From Parafilimonas sp. (GTDB lineage: Bacteria > Bacteroidota > Bacteroidia > Chitinophagales > Chitinophagaceae), in assembly GCA_025927795.1 (NCBI GenBank), contig JAICKT010000038.1, positions 1 through 18,103 on the forward strand: DNA of 18,103 nucleotides, read 5' to 3'. Positions 5,800 through 14,055 of the stretch are shown piece by piece. Numbering within the stretch: the stretch's first letter is position 1; each line of letters begins with the position of its first letter. The position numbers and the translations under genes are program-made. The notes beneath the pieces are model-generated. The model was not told the origin of the DNA. It saw nothing but the letters and a program-made list of their open reading frames with translations, and made no database searches.

Positions 5800-6249
5800 A
5801 TGAGCACACAAGATTTTTCTACTACATTATTGGTAGAACAAACACCTGCGGAAGTTTTCAATGCCATCAACAATGTTCGTGCATGGTGGTTTGGAGAAAT
5901 TGATGGCAGTACAGATAAACTTAATGATGAGTTTACTTATCGATATCAAACATTTCATTACACAAAACAGAAATTAACTGAGGTTATTCCAAACAAAAAA
6001 ATTGTGTGGTTAGTTACTGAAAGCAATTTGAGTTTTGTTGAAGACAAAAACGAATGGACAGGAACAAAAATAATATTTGACATCACGAAAAAAGATAACA
6101 AAACAGAGGTTCGTTTTACACATCACGGTTTGGTTCCTAAAAGTGAATGTTATAATGAATGCTCTAATGCATGGAGCAATATTATCAGTTATAATTTATA
6201 CAAACTAATTACGAAAAAAGAGAAGGCAGAAAAATTTATATCAATATAA
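5800..6249 (+). CDS. SRPBCC (AHSA1/START-like) domain protein
   Basis: A 149-residue cytoplasmic protein made of one SRPBCC domain, the lipid/hydrophobic-ligand binding fold of the AHSA1 group. Family features are the N-terminal strand FSTTLLVEQTPAEVFNAINN, the WW pair after VRA, the central IVWLVTESN strand and the C-terminal helix beginning ECYNECSNAWSNII. It is closely similar along its length to the N-terminal half of the next gene (shared NVR-WW, KLNDEF, KLTEV, IVWLV, TKIIFDI, RFTH-GLVP), so the two arose by tandem duplication. The genes are 22 bases apart and probably one transcript, under the divergent GlxA-type regulator. No ligand or reaction can be read from the sequence. Confidence 0.9.
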   Translation: MSTQDFSTTLLVEQTPAEVFNAINNVRAWWFGEIDGSTDKLNDEFTYRYQTFHYTKQKLTEVIPNKKIVWLVTESNLSFVEDKNEWTGTKIIFDITKKDNKTEVRFTHHGLVPKSECYNECSNAWSNIISYNLYKLITKKEKAEKFISI

Positions 6250-6271
6250 ACACATAATAAAAATTAAAGCG

Positions 6272-7078
6272 ATGGAAAATAAAAATTTTACAACCAGCTT
6301 CCTGGTAGATGAATCTCCAAAAGAAGTATTTAATGCTGCTACAAACGTTCGCGGCTGGTGGTCAGAAGAAATTGAAGGCAAAACTGCAAAGCTGAATGAT
6401 GAATTCAACTATCATTATAAAGACGTGCATAGTTGCAGGATTAAATTAACTGAGGTTGTACCTGATAAAAGAATTGTATGGCTTGTGCTGGATAATTATT
6501 TCAGCTTTACGAAGGATAAACATGAATGGACAAACACAAAAATCATTTTTGACATTTCAAAACAAGACAATAAAACGCAACTGCGTTTTACGCACGAAGG
6601 TTTGGTACCGGAATATGAATGTTATACTGCATGTGTGAATGGATGGACACAATACATTAATCAAAGTTTGCCGAATCTGATTGCAACAGGAAAAGGGCAA
6701 CCCAACTCAAAAGAAAAAGCATATACCATTCATGAGGTTGCAGCACGTTTTAACGAGCTTGCACAAGAAGAAAAATGGTTTGAAATACAAGATGAACTTT
6801 TTGCTGATGATGTAAAAAGTATCGACCCGTCAAACTCTCCTTATTTTAAATATGCTGAAGGTAAAGCTGCTGTACGTAAGAAAGGTGAAGATTGGGTGAA
6901 GCGCATAACAGCAGCGCATAAACTTTCTACAACGCAACCAATAATTGCAGCTAATCATTTTGCAGTTGGGAGAGAAGTGGATATTGATGTGCAGGGCTTT
7001 GGAAGAGTGCACATTAATGAAATAATGATGTATGAAGTAAAAGATGGAAAGATTATATCAGAGCAATTTTTTTATTAA
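6272..7078 (+). CDS. SRPBCC domain fused to SnoaL/NTF2-like domain
   Basis: A 268-residue protein with two domains. Residues 1-142 are an SRPBCC domain paralogous to the preceding gene (TSFLVDESPKEVFNAATN, RGWWSEEI, TKIIFDIS, RFTHEGLVP). After a short linker, residues about 152-268 form a SnoaL/NTF2-like cone-fold domain. It begins with a helix (VAARFNELAQEEKWFEIQ), has the typical LFADDVKSIDP turn, and ends with the strands HINEIMMYEVKDGKIISEQF. Each domain is normally a stand-alone small protein; both bind small hydrophobic molecules in a pocket, so a two-pocket protein or an enzyme with a recruiting domain is possible. It ends 22 bases before a terminator. Function unknown; the domain reading is confident. 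Confidence 0.88.
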   Translation: MENKNFTTSFLVDESPKEVFNAATNVRGWWSEEIEGKTAKLNDEFNYHYKDVHSCRIKLTEVVPDKRIVWLVLDNYFSFTKDKHEWTNTKIIFDISKQDNKTQLRFTHEGLVPEYECYTACVNGWTQYINQSLPNLIATGKGQPNSKEKAYTIHEVAARFNELAQEEKWFEIQDELFADDVKSIDPSNSPYFKYAEGKAAVRKKGEDWVKRITAAHKLSTTQPIIAANHFAVGREVDIDVQGFGRVHINEIMMYEVKDGKIISEQFFY

Positions 7079-7100
7079 ACATTTTATCGGCTAAAACTAA

Positions 7101-7128
7101 AAAGGGATTTGCGTGCAAATCCTTTTTT
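7101..7128. terminator. Bidirectional intrinsic terminator
   Basis: An 11-base-pair stem (7101-7111 with 7116-7126, one G-T wobble) encloses the loop CGTG and runs into six T residues on the plus strand. The upstream arm is preceded by A residues, so it also gives a U-tract on the minus strand. It stands between the SRPBCC-SnoaL gene and the convergent uvsE gene and can serve both. Confidence 0.85.
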
Positions 7129-7195
7129 ATTGATATCACGATATTGGAACCTTCCTTTTGTACAATCACTAATACATGCATTAATGCTGCTTATT

Positions 7196-8092
7196 TTAAG
7201 ACTCCTTTATATACTTCTTCACTGCTAACTCCTTCGCTTTTGCTTCAAACATAATGTCCACTTTCTTTTTGTAAGTATTTACTTTTTCATACACGTAATC
7301 TGCATGTGCTGTAGGTGTGGTTAAAGGGTCTTCATACTTTTTTCTTGAACTTGAATAATGTACAACGGGAGTAATGTTATCAGCCCATGTGTTTATTGCA
7401 GCAAACAATGCTTCTTTTTCGCTTAAGCCACCCGTACAAAATGTATGATGGAAATAATCAAACGCGACAGGAATATTTACCTGCTCATTCAGCCATAATA
7501 AATCTTTTACACTAAACATATTTATTTTATCATCATTTTCTATGGTTAGTCTTTTCATGGTAGTAGCAGGCAAACGCACATAATTTTCCGCAAATCTTTT
7601 TAGTGCTGTCATCTTATCACCATAAGCACCGCCAACATGTATATTTATTTTTGAAAATGGTGTTGCAGGAAGATGCATCATGTCCATAATCTCCGCATGC
7701 TGCCTTAACTCTTTTATTGTTTTCGATATTACCTGCGGATTATTACTTGCAAGAACATTAAAGGGACCCGGATGATAAGTAAGCCGCATGCCGCTTACGT
7801 TGGCTTTTTTCCCACAACGTGTAAGTACTTTTTGAATGGCTTCATAATCCGGCAAGTCAGCAATTTCATATTCACTCATCCACGGCACCATATCAGAACT
7901 CATGCGGTAAAACAGCATTTTGTTTTGGATGTTCCAGTCAATTACTTTTTCCAGGTCGATAAAATTTGCCAGCGCCAGTGCTGATGCATACGCAATTCCT
8001 TTTTCTGCAAAAGTGCGTTTCATCATTGAACGGTTTACTACAATTTTTTGTGCGGCTAATGTTAAGTTGATGCATGCATATCCGTAACGCAT
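7196..8092 (-). CDS. uvsE: UV DNA damage endonuclease UvsE (UVDE)
   Basis: A 298-residue TIM-barrel protein of the UVDE family, which nicks DNA 5' to UV photoproducts and starts alternative excision repair in the cytoplasm. The length fits bacterial members. The N-terminus MRYGYACINLTL is the family signature. Likely metal ligands are visible along the barrel: YHPGPFN (H107), INIHVGG (H152), LTIENDD (E185), FDYFHH (D212, H215), VVHYSSS (H245), AHADYV (H263) and FEAK (E283). The position two residues before H245 is V243, where the Thermus and Bacillus enzymes carry a lysine reported as carboxylated. The ATG at 8092 directly precedes the signature, so the start is secure. It appears to be transcribed alone or after the broken pirin gene. 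Confidence 0.92.
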   Translation of the reverse strand: MRYGYACINLTLAAQKIVVNRSMMKRTFAEKGIAYASALALANFIDLEKVIDWNIQNKMLFYRMSSDMVPWMSEYEIADLPDYEAIQKVLTRCGKKANVSGMRLTYHPGPFNVLASNNPQVISKTIKELRQHAEIMDMMHLPATPFSKINIHVGGAYGDKMTALKRFAENYVRLPATTMKRLTIENDDKINMFSVKDLLWLNEQVNIPVAFDYFHHTFCTGGLSEKEALFAAINTWADNITPVVHYSSSRKKYEDPLTTPTAHADYVYEKVNTYKKKVDIMFEAKAKELAVKKYIKES

Positions 8093-8146
8093 GAAATAGT
8101 CGTTCGAAAAATCATACCTAATTAAAAGCTGCGGAATATTTGTTAC

Positions 8147-8460
8147 TTAATCTTCAAGATACCCGAACTTACCTTTATTATAATCATCGAATGCCTGCAT
8201 TAATTCTGCTTTTGTGTTCATCACAAACGGACCATGTGCTGCAATAGGTTCATTAATGGCTCACCACTTAACACTAACACAATTGTATTTTCTGTTGCTT
8301 CTATTGTAAATGTTTCACCCTTGTTTTCAAACAAAGCAAAATGATTGGTTGGTAAATTTTCTTTTCCATTAATCATAACGTTTCCTTCAATTACTAAAAC
8401 GGCTGTATTAAAATTTGCGGGAAAACTAAAGTTAGCTTTTGCATTTTTGTTGAGCTTTAC
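8147..8460 (-). pseudogene. Pirin family protein, frameshifted C-terminal fragment
   Basis: Two overlapping frames on the minus strand together encode a pirin C-terminal cupin domain. The first part (8460 to about 8256) reads VKLNKNAKANFSFPANFN, TAVLVIEGNVMINGKENLP and NHFALFENKGETFTIEAT, ending LVLSGEPL. After a net one-base deletion near 8250-8257 it continues NEPIAAHGPFVMNTKAEL and DDYNKGKFGYLED up to the TAA at 8147-8149. This final block is highly characteristic of pirins. The N-terminal cupin half is missing; about 80 further bases upstream (to roughly 8540) contain a protein-like but uncertain stretch with stops. Truncation plus frameshift makes this a true pseudogene rather than a single sequencing error. 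It lies between uvsE and the fucosidase gene. Confidence 0.82.
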
Positions 8461-8569
8461 CGGGCAACAACATTTGCTTTTATATTTACGGCGATCTGAG
8501 TTTGGCTTCGATAGCTGCCATGTGCTTGTTCACATATATGGCTTTGCTAAAGACATCGCATAAAAGGAA

Positions 8570-9625
8570 TTAATTTTTACCGTTAATTAGTTTTCTTAAT
8601 GCGAATACTAACTGCCTGTCTTTTTCTCTCAGCTTTCCCGTCCTGTCGGGAGGCAAATCAAGAATAAGTATATTATCCTGTGCAGTTGCTATTTTATACA
8701 GTTGCAACAACTCTGCTACCGTTTTATAAACAGTATCCTGTGTATTGTAAAACCATTTCTGGCTGATGCATACAGTAGTTTCCCAGGGCATGTAGTATAG
8801 CTTGCCGTTGTGAGAAAATAATTTAGGATCGGGATTGGCAGGAAGATAAGGATCACCCATCCTGAAATCACTGGGAAAATAACGTATCGGAAAACCTTCC
8901 TTCTGCATAGTTGGCAATAAAAACGCAGAGTCAGGATCGGGGTTATCGGGCTTTCCAATTGACCAGTTAACACCTACCTGGCATTGGGGAGCCAATTGCT
9001 TCACTGTTCTGTAAATTTCAGCTATTGGCCAGCGTTCTCTTTTCTTTTCCCAACCCGCATCCAGCCATAACTCTACCGGCGTTGTGTATGTATTAATAAT
9101 GCCTATCAATTCTTTTATTTGATTCACCATATATTCATTGTAGGCTTTGTCCAGCGAAGTATCAGCAACATCAGCATTTTGGTGCCTGTCCCAAAGAGAA
9201 TAATAAATGCCCATGCCGATACCATATTTTTTGCAAGCCCTGGCAACAGCTTCTACCACGTTTGTTTTATTACCGGAGTTGCCTACATCATATTGCGTGT
9301 ATTTACTGTCCCAAAGACAAAAACCATCCACATGTTTAGTTACCAATATCACGTATTTCATGCCTGCTTCTTTGGCTGTACTTATCCATTGGTCAGCATC
9401 TACAGTAAGAGGTTTATAAGAGGATGGAGGTTTACTTCCGTCTGTCCATTCTTCATCATAAAAAGTATTGATACCAAAATGGATAAACATGCCATACTTT
9501 CTTTCAATCTGGGCTATTTGATATGCAGAAGGTTTTGTGGAAGGTTGCGGCTCCATCATCGCCGACTGTGCAATTGAAAACCGATTATTTATGACAATAA
9601 AAAAAAGTAAAAAAACAGTTTTCAT
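8570..9625 (-). CDS. Exported GH29 alpha-L-fucosidase
   Basis: A 351-residue glycoside hydrolase of family 29, releasing alpha-linked L-fucose with retention of configuration. A signal peptide covers residues 1-20 (ending SIAQ), so it acts outside the cytoplasmic membrane. Visible family motifs are KYGMFIHFGINTFYDEEW (43-60), VTKHVDGFCLWDS (H98, D100), GIGMGIYYSLWD (135-146) and the nucleophile strand VELWLDAGW, with D189 as predicted nucleophile. The protein ends soon after the catalytic barrel (LILDLPPDRTGKL) and lacks the C-terminal beta-sandwich often found in the family, so it is a short single-domain member. The second catalytic residue is variable in GH29 and cannot be fixed by eye. 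It stands alone behind the pirin remnant; a role in glycan scavenging is inferred. Confidence 0.9.
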   Translation of the reverse strand: MKTVFLLFFIVINNRFSIAQSAMMEPQPSTKPSAYQIAQIERKYGMFIHFGINTFYDEEWTDGSKPPSSYKPLTVDADQWISTAKEAGMKYVILVTKHVDGFCLWDSKYTQYDVGNSGNKTNVVEAVARACKKYGIGMGIYYSLWDRHQNADVADTSLDKAYNEYMVNQIKELIGIINTYTTPVELWLDAGWEKKRERWPIAEIYRTVKQLAPQCQVGVNWSIGKPDNPDPDSAFLLPTMQKEGFPIRYFPSDFRMGDPYLPANPDPKLFSHNGKLYYMPWETTVCISQKWFYNTQDTVYKTVAELLQLYKIATAQDNILILDLPPDRTGKLREKDRQLVFALRKLINGKN

Positions 9626-9817
9626 GTTAACTATCTATGAATAGTAAAAATATTAAACTTACAGAACATATGCCTTTTTGTACGAGGTAAAATAATCAGC
9701 TCTCTGCTAAAAACACTCGTACGAAATGAGACTGCGAAACCATCCAGAACGGATGCCCGATGTATGCGCGCCAAGACAGGAGTTTTAACTTTATTAGCAT
9801 TGCTTGTTTTAAAAATA

Positions 9818-9845
9818 AAAGTTGCAAGCTTTGCCGAACTGGGAG
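9818..9845 (+). repeat. Dispersed CTTYGCYGAR hairpin motif, copy 1
   Basis: AAAGTT (9818-9823) pairs with AGCTTT (9827-9832, one wobble) around GCA and runs into TTTGCCGAACTGGGA. The same unit recurs near 11372, 14056 and 17758 and, in shorter form, near 12299. It lies in a 253-base gap between the fucosidase and hydrolase genes that otherwise shows nothing. Confidence 0.45.
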
Positions 9846-9878
9846 AGCGAAGAAAATATTCTGCTGAGAAAAGATAAA

Positions 9879-10730
9879 TTAAACATTCATCATTTTATGC
9901 ATGACTTTGTGAAGTATAGATCCTTTATCCAGCAATGGTTCAAGCATAGAATAATGATTTATGGCGGGTAACTCTAAAAATTGAAGGGCTGTATTTTTAT
10001 CTTTCCAGTTCTCATACAATTGCCTGCTTTGATCTTTAAATTCATCTGTTTCATCTTCACCAACGCATACAAGTAACTTAATATTTTTAGCAGGCATCAA
10101 TTCAACAGGGCTGTTACGCGCTGCTATTTCTTTGGTTATATTTAATACCGAATTTAACTGCAACAACTGAATAGGTAACAAGTTAAATATTCCGCTTAGC
10201 AGGCAAACACCTTTAATAAAACTTGCAGCATTTTTATTCATCCATTTTTTTTCCATTATCATGGCAGCAAGGTGTGCACCTGCACTATTGCCTATGATGT
10301 AAACCTGTTGCGGATCGCCATTAAACTGCCGTAAATTATTATGTAACCATAACACAGCTTTGCGGCATGATGCGACCATCTCATCTATAGTTGCAGCGGG
10401 TGCAAGCGGGTAATTAATCAGCACTGTTGTTACATCATCAGCATAAAAAGCTTCGGCAATAAAATGAAATTTTGTTTTATCAAACAGGTGCCAGTAACCA
10501 CCATGAATAAAAACCAGTGTTTTTGAATTTGGTTTTGCCGAAGGAAATACATCAAAGCATTCTCTTTCATTATCACCATAGAAAATGTTTTTAATGATGG
10601 GATATTTCTTTCTTGTTTCGCTGCTCAGTTTTTCCCAGCGCTCAAAGTAGGCAGCAAAGTCTGGAACATGCAGGCGGATATTGTATTGATTATTTAACTG
10701 CTCTTCGTTATACTGTTTATAGATGAACAT
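9879..10730 (-). CDS. Alpha/beta hydrolase, kynurenine-formamidase/HSL type
   Basis: A 283-residue cytoplasmic esterase-fold enzyme when started at ATG 10728-10730. A TTG eleven codons upstream would overlap the previous gene and adds no family sequence, so ATG is preferred. The N-terminal MFIYKQYNEEQLNNQYNIR followed by VPDFAAYFERW resembles bacterial kynurenine-formamidase-like hydrolases. The oxyanion motif HGGYW is at 76-80, the nucleophile elbow GNSAG has S149, and H259 in INHYS with D226 or D229 in GEDETDEF complete a triad. Relatives hydrolyse N-formylkynurenine or small acyl esters and amides; no tryptophan-degradation gene is nearby, so the substrate is open. It follows the DJ-1/PfpI gene after 17 bases, an evident operon. 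Confidence 0.87.
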   Translation of the reverse strand: MFIYKQYNEEQLNNQYNIRLHVPDFAAYFERWEKLSSETRKKYPIIKNIFYGDNERECFDVFPSAKPNSKTLVFIHGGYWHLFDKTKFHFIAEAFYADDVTTVLINYPLAPAATIDEMVASCRKAVLWLHNNLRQFNGDPQQVYIIGNSAGAHLAAMIMEKKWMNKNAASFIKGVCLLSGIFNLLPIQLLQLNSVLNITKEIAARNSPVELMPAKNIKLLVCVGEDETDEFKDQSRQLYENWKDKNTALQFLELPAINHYSMLEPLLDKGSILHKVMHKMMNV

Positions 10731-10747
10731 GAAATGTTGTTGCCGGC

Positions 10748-11347
10748 TTATGCATCCAGACAATTAAAAACAATCTTATAAAATTCCGGATGTGATTGCC
10801 ATGTTTTTCCGGTAACAATTTTACCATCCTGAATAGCTTCATCAGGTGTTACATATATACCACCACAACTCTCTACTTCAGACTTTACATGCTCGTAACA
10901 AGCAATTTTTCTCCCGTTCACCAAGCCCGCCGTAACAAGTATCTGCGAACCATGACAAATAGCGAAAATATATTTTCCAGCATCTGCAAATGCCTTTACA
11001 ATTTTTATCACTCTTGCATCATTACGCAAATATTCAGGTGCCCTGCCGCCAGGCATCAGCAAAGCCTCATAGTCAGTTATATTTATTTCATCAAATGAAA
11101 TATCTGACTTAATAAGATAACCTTTTCGCTCTACATATGTATCCCAGCCCTCTTCAAAATCATGCATCACAAGGTTCATTCTTTTTATAGTTGGCGCTGC
11201 GATTACCGGAGTATAACCTGCTTCTCTTAATCTATGCATAGCATATAATATTTCAAAACTTTCACCTGCATCACCAGTAATAATAAGTATCTTTTTTTTG
11301 TTGACATAAATAATAAATCTTGTATTGTTTTTAAAATAAAGCTGCAT
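10748..11347 (-). CDS. DJ-1/PfpI family protein
   Basis: About 199 residues if started at ATG 11347. The family core begins at about residue 17 (KKKILIITGDAGES), so the first 16 residues look like translated leader. The conserved acid E29 (DAGESFE) and the nucleophile elbow AICHGSQ with C131 and H132 are present. Members act as cysteine hydrolases, chaperones, glyoxalases or deglycases, so the exact reaction is not predictable. A tract of eight A residues at 11292-11299 follows an out-of-frame ATG (at about 11307): one more A would give the natural start M-S-T-K-K-K-I-L. The annotated start is therefore doubtful, either a base deletion or a genuinely different start. It is the first gene of a pair with the downstream alpha/beta hydrolase. 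Confidence 0.88.
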   Translation of the reverse strand: MQLYFKNNTRFIIYVNKKKILIITGDAGESFEILYAMHRLREAGYTPVIAAPTIKRMNLVMHDFEEGWDTYVERKGYLIKSDISFDEINITDYEALLMPGGRAPEYLRNDARVIKIVKAFADAGKYIFAICHGSQILVTAGLVNGRKIACYEHVKSEVESCGGIYVTPDEAIQDGKIVTGKTWQSHPEFYKIVFNCLDA

Positions 11348-11371
11348 TAAAGATAATTAAGAAAACGCTAC

Positions 11372-11395
11372 CGAAGACTTCGCTGAAACTGGAAA
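11372..11395 (+). repeat. Dispersed CTTYGCYGAR hairpin motif, copy 2
   Basis: CGAA (11372-11375) pairs with TTCG (11379-11382), continuing as CTTCGCTGAAACTGGAA. It lies in the short divergent gap between the DJ-1/PfpI gene and the DUF92 gene. Confidence 0.4.
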
Positions 11396-11521
11396 GCAAT
11401 CTTTTGTTTGGTACATTTATTTTATCTTTTTCAATCACTGCTTTTGTAATTGTTGCAATATTTCTATTCGATGTTTTTTAATAAAATAAAGAATGAAAAA
11501 CCTTAATCTTGTTATTATAAT

Positions 11522-12229
11522 ATGGAGCAAAATTGTATTGTTTTTATTATACTATGCACCGCAGCGGTTGTAACAATTGTCTTGAAAAAATTAGATGCAA
11601 AAGCCGCTGTTGCTGCAGTTATAATTGGCTTTGTTGCCTGGCTTGGTGAAGGTTATACAGGCATTGCATTGCTGGCAACATTTTTTATAGCGGGCACGCT
11701 TGCCACATCATTTAAAATGCACACAAAGCAACAAGCTAATTTAGGAGAACAACATCACGGACAAAGAACAGCAGCACAGGTTATAGCAAACGGCGGCGTT
11801 ACAGCTATATTATCATTGCTATCTTTTTTATCTGCTCAACAGCAACCATTTTTGTTATTAATGATTGCATCAAGCCTTTCATCAGCAACTGCTGATACAC
11901 TATCTTCTGAATTAGGCAATGTGTATGGAAAGAAGTTTTATAACATCGTGAACTTTAAAAAAGATATGCGCGGATTGAACGGTGTAATAAGTGTTGAAGG
12001 AACATTGATTGGTGTTGCCGGCAGCAGTTTAATTGCTTTGATATACACAGCGCAAGCCGGATTTACAATTCATTTTTTATGGATTGTTATTGCAGGCACA
12101 ATTGGTAATTTAATTGATTCTGTTTTGGGCGCCACATTAGAACGAAAGCATGTTTTAAATAATGATGTGGTAAATTTTTTTAATACACTTACAGCTGCTT
12201 TGGTGGGTTTACTGTTATATGGTTTTTAA
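11522..12229 (+). CDS. DUF92 family integral membrane protein
   Basis: A 235-residue polytopic membrane protein with about six hydrophobic segments (roughly 5-20, 27-40, 45-62, 93-118, 162-178, 183-200, 217-234). Diagnostic DUF92/TMEM19 motifs are present: SSATADTLSSELG (120-132), LNGVISVEGTLIGVAGSS (152-169) and NLIDSVLGATLE (196-207). The acidic residues D125, E130 and D199 lie in the membrane-proximal motifs. A plant member (VTE6) is a phytyl-phosphate kinase that uses CTP or another nucleotide, so an isoprenoid-phosphate kinase role is possible, but bacterial members are largely uncharacterised. The gene stands alone between the divergent DJ-1 gene and the M28 peptidase gene. ATG follows an AT-rich leader without a clear ribosome binding site. 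Confidence 0.9.
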   Translation: MEQNCIVFIILCTAAVVTIVLKKLDAKAAVAAVIIGFVAWLGEGYTGIALLATFFIAGTLATSFKMHTKQQANLGEQHHGQRTAAQVIANGGVTAILSLLSFLSAQQQPFLLLMIASSLSSATADTLSSELGNVYGKKFYNIVNFKKDMRGLNGVISVEGTLIGVAGSSLIALIYTAQAGFTIHFLWIVIAGTIGNLIDSVLGATLERKHVLNNDVVNFFNTLTAALVGLLLYGF

Positions 12230-12298
12230 TTGCTGTTAAGTTGTTAATGGCTTAAATCTAATCTGATATTAGCTTATGTTTTTATTTAATCAGACACT

Positions 12299-12332
12299 AC
12301 GCCGAATACACGCAAACATTTTCTTTTACATT
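12299..12332 (+). repeat. Dispersed intergenic motif, CAAACATTTTC type, copy 1
   Basis: CGCCGA followed by CAAACATTTTCTTTTACATT (12313-12332). The same 20-base block, with one mismatch, recurs at 14089-14108, again after a GCTGAGCTGG block. The two copies flank the M28 peptidase gene as direct repeats. Confidence 0.5.
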
Positions 12333-12361
12333 TATAGAAAACAGCACACGATATAAAATAA

Positions 12362-12369
12362 TATTTTTG
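12362..12369 (+). promoter_or_regulatory. Putative -7 element of M28 peptidase gene
   Basis: TATTTTTG matches TAnnTTTG and lies 16 bases before the ATG at 12386, predicting a leader of only about ten bases. No clear -33 TTG was found. Confidence 0.45.
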
Positions 12370-12385
12370 GTGGAAACATAATCAG

Positions 12386-14023
12386 ATGAAAACAATTCAG
12401 CGCAGTTTTCTCATTCTGCCTTTAATATTATTATTTGTAGCTTGTAATCAAATGTCAAACAAAACACAGGTTTCAGCAGATGATATAAAAAATTATTTGT
12501 CTGTAATTGCCAGCGATTCTTTGCAGGGCAGAAAACCTTTTACGGTTGGTGAAGCAAGAACGATCAGCTATTTGTCAAATGAATTTAAAAAAATTGGTCT
12601 TGAACCGGGCAATAACGGCAGTTATTTCCAGGATGTACCGATGGTTGAAATAACCAGTAATGTAATTGGAGGCATTCAAATAAGTGGTAAAGCAAATTTT
12701 ACATTACAACCAAATACTGATTTTGTTGCAGGAACCAGACAGGAAGTGGATTCTGTTGAATTAAAAAATTCACCGTTGGTTTTTGCAGGTTATGGCATAG
12801 TTGCACCGGAATATAACTGGAACGATTATAAAGACCTTAATGTGAAAGGCAAAACAGTAATTGTATTGGTGAATGATCCGGGTTTTAAATCAGGTGATGC
12901 AACATTGTTTCATGGTGATACAATGACATACTATGGAAGATGGACTTACAAGTATGAAGAAGCTGCAAGGCAAGGTGCAGCCGGTATTTTAATCGTTCAT
13001 CAAACAGAACCCGCAAGCTATCCGTGGCAGGTTGTGAGCAATAGTTTTACCGGGGCAAAATTGTATTTGCAACAGACTGATAAACATATGTCGCGCTGTA
13101 AAGTTGAAGGATGGATAACTGAAGATGCAGCAAAAAAACTATTAAGCAGTGCAGGCATTAATGGCGATATGAGAACTGTTGCACGTGATAAAAATTTTAA
13201 AGCGATTCCGCTTAACATGAATGTTTCACTTACACTTCATAATAATTTAAAAAGTTCTGTGTCGCATAATGTAGTGGCATTATTGAAAGGAACAAAAAGA
13301 CCGGGCGAAGTTGTTATTTATACTGCGCATTGGGATCATTTTGGTATTGGCGAACCAGATTCAACGGGCGATAGTATTTATAATGGTGCTGTTGATAATG
13401 GTTCCGGTACTGCAGCATTGCTAAGTGTTGCAAAAGCATTTGTTCAATCAAACAATAAACCGCAACGTTCAATTTTATTTTTAGCAGTAACCGGTGAAGA
13501 GCAGGGTTTGCTTGGTTCAGAATATTACGCAACACATCCTTTGTTTCCATTGAATAAAACAGTTGCAGATCTTAACATGGATGCATTACATGATTATGGT
13601 GAAACGAAAGATCTTTCTATAACAGGTAAAGGGCAAAATGATTTGGATGATTATGTTGAAGCAGTTGCAAAACAAATGGGCAAACATACCGTTGGTGATC
13701 CAAGACCCGGTGCCGGATCTTATTATCGTTCTGACCATTTCAATTTTGCAAAAGTTGGCGTGCCTGCACTTGATCTGAATATTGGTACGGAAAGTACAAC
13801 ACACGATGCAGCATGGGGAAAACAACAACAGGATAATTATAATGCTAACCGTTATCACAGACCTGCGGATAATTTATCTGCTATTGCCAGTTATGATGGC
13901 ATGGCTGAAGTAGCAAATGTTATGTATACAATAGGATGGAAACTTGCAAATGAAACAACTTTTCCCGGTTGGAAAAATGGTTCAGAGTTTAAAGCGATAC
14001 GAGATAAAGAAATGGAAAAATAA
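12386..14023 (+). CDS. M28 family zinc metallopeptidase, lipoprotein with PA domain
   Basis: A 545-residue exported zinc peptidase of family M28, an aminopeptidase-like exopeptidase. The N-terminus is a lipoprotein signal with lipobox LFVAC (C20), so it is membrane-anchored outside the cytoplasm. Residues about 110-240 hold an inserted protease-associated (PA) domain (FAGYGIVAPEYNWNDY and the AARQGAAGILIVHQ strand). The catalytic domain shows the full M28 metal set: H315 (TAHWDHFG), D337 (VDNGSG), the E371-E372 pair (TGEEQGLLGS; E371 general base, E372 ligand), D399 (LNMDALHDYG) and H451 (RSDHFNFAKVGVPAL). All key residues are present, so it should be active. Length fits PA-containing members. 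The substrate is unknown; general periplasmic peptide breakdown is most likely. It is a single gene flanked by the CAAACATTTTC repeats. Confidence 0.93.
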   Translation: MKTIQRSFLILPLILLFVACNQMSNKTQVSADDIKNYLSVIASDSLQGRKPFTVGEARTISYLSNEFKKIGLEPGNNGSYFQDVPMVEITSNVIGGIQISGKANFTLQPNTDFVAGTRQEVDSVELKNSPLVFAGYGIVAPEYNWNDYKDLNVKGKTVIVLVNDPGFKSGDATLFHGDTMTYYGRWTYKYEEAARQGAAGILIVHQTEPASYPWQVVSNSFTGAKLYLQQTDKHMSRCKVEGWITEDAAKKLLSSAGINGDMRTVARDKNFKAIPLNMNVSLTLHNNLKSSVSHNVVALLKGTKRPGEVVIYTAHWDHFGIGEPDSTGDSIYNGAVDNGSGTAALLSVAKAFVQSNNKPQRSILFLAVTGEEQGLLGSEYYATHPLFPLNKTVADLNMDALHDYGETKDLSITGKGQNDLDDYVEAVAKQMGKHTVGDPRPGAGSYYRSDHFNFAKVGVPALDLNIGTESTTHDAAWGKQQQDNYNANRYHRPADNLSAIASYDGMAEVANVMYTIGWKLANETTFPGWKNGSEFKAIRDKEMEK

Positions 14024-14055
14024 ATATTACTTTTAAAATAGAAAATCGCTGAAAC

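Noticed and set aside
8345..8563. Plus-strand open frame over the pirin remnant
   Set aside because: It is antisense to a clear pirin C-terminal domain.
10731..10763. TTG start overlapping the DJ-1/PfpI stop for the alpha/beta hydrolase
   Set aside because: The eleven added residues (SGCISRQQHF) are not family-like, and an ATG exists at 10730 just before the conserved N-terminus.
11401..11481. Hydrophobic reading LFGTFILSFSITAFVIVAIF before a TAA
   Set aside because: It looks like a membrane helix, but there is no ATG or leader, only a TTG. It begins next to the dispersed hairpin motif and has no recognisable family.
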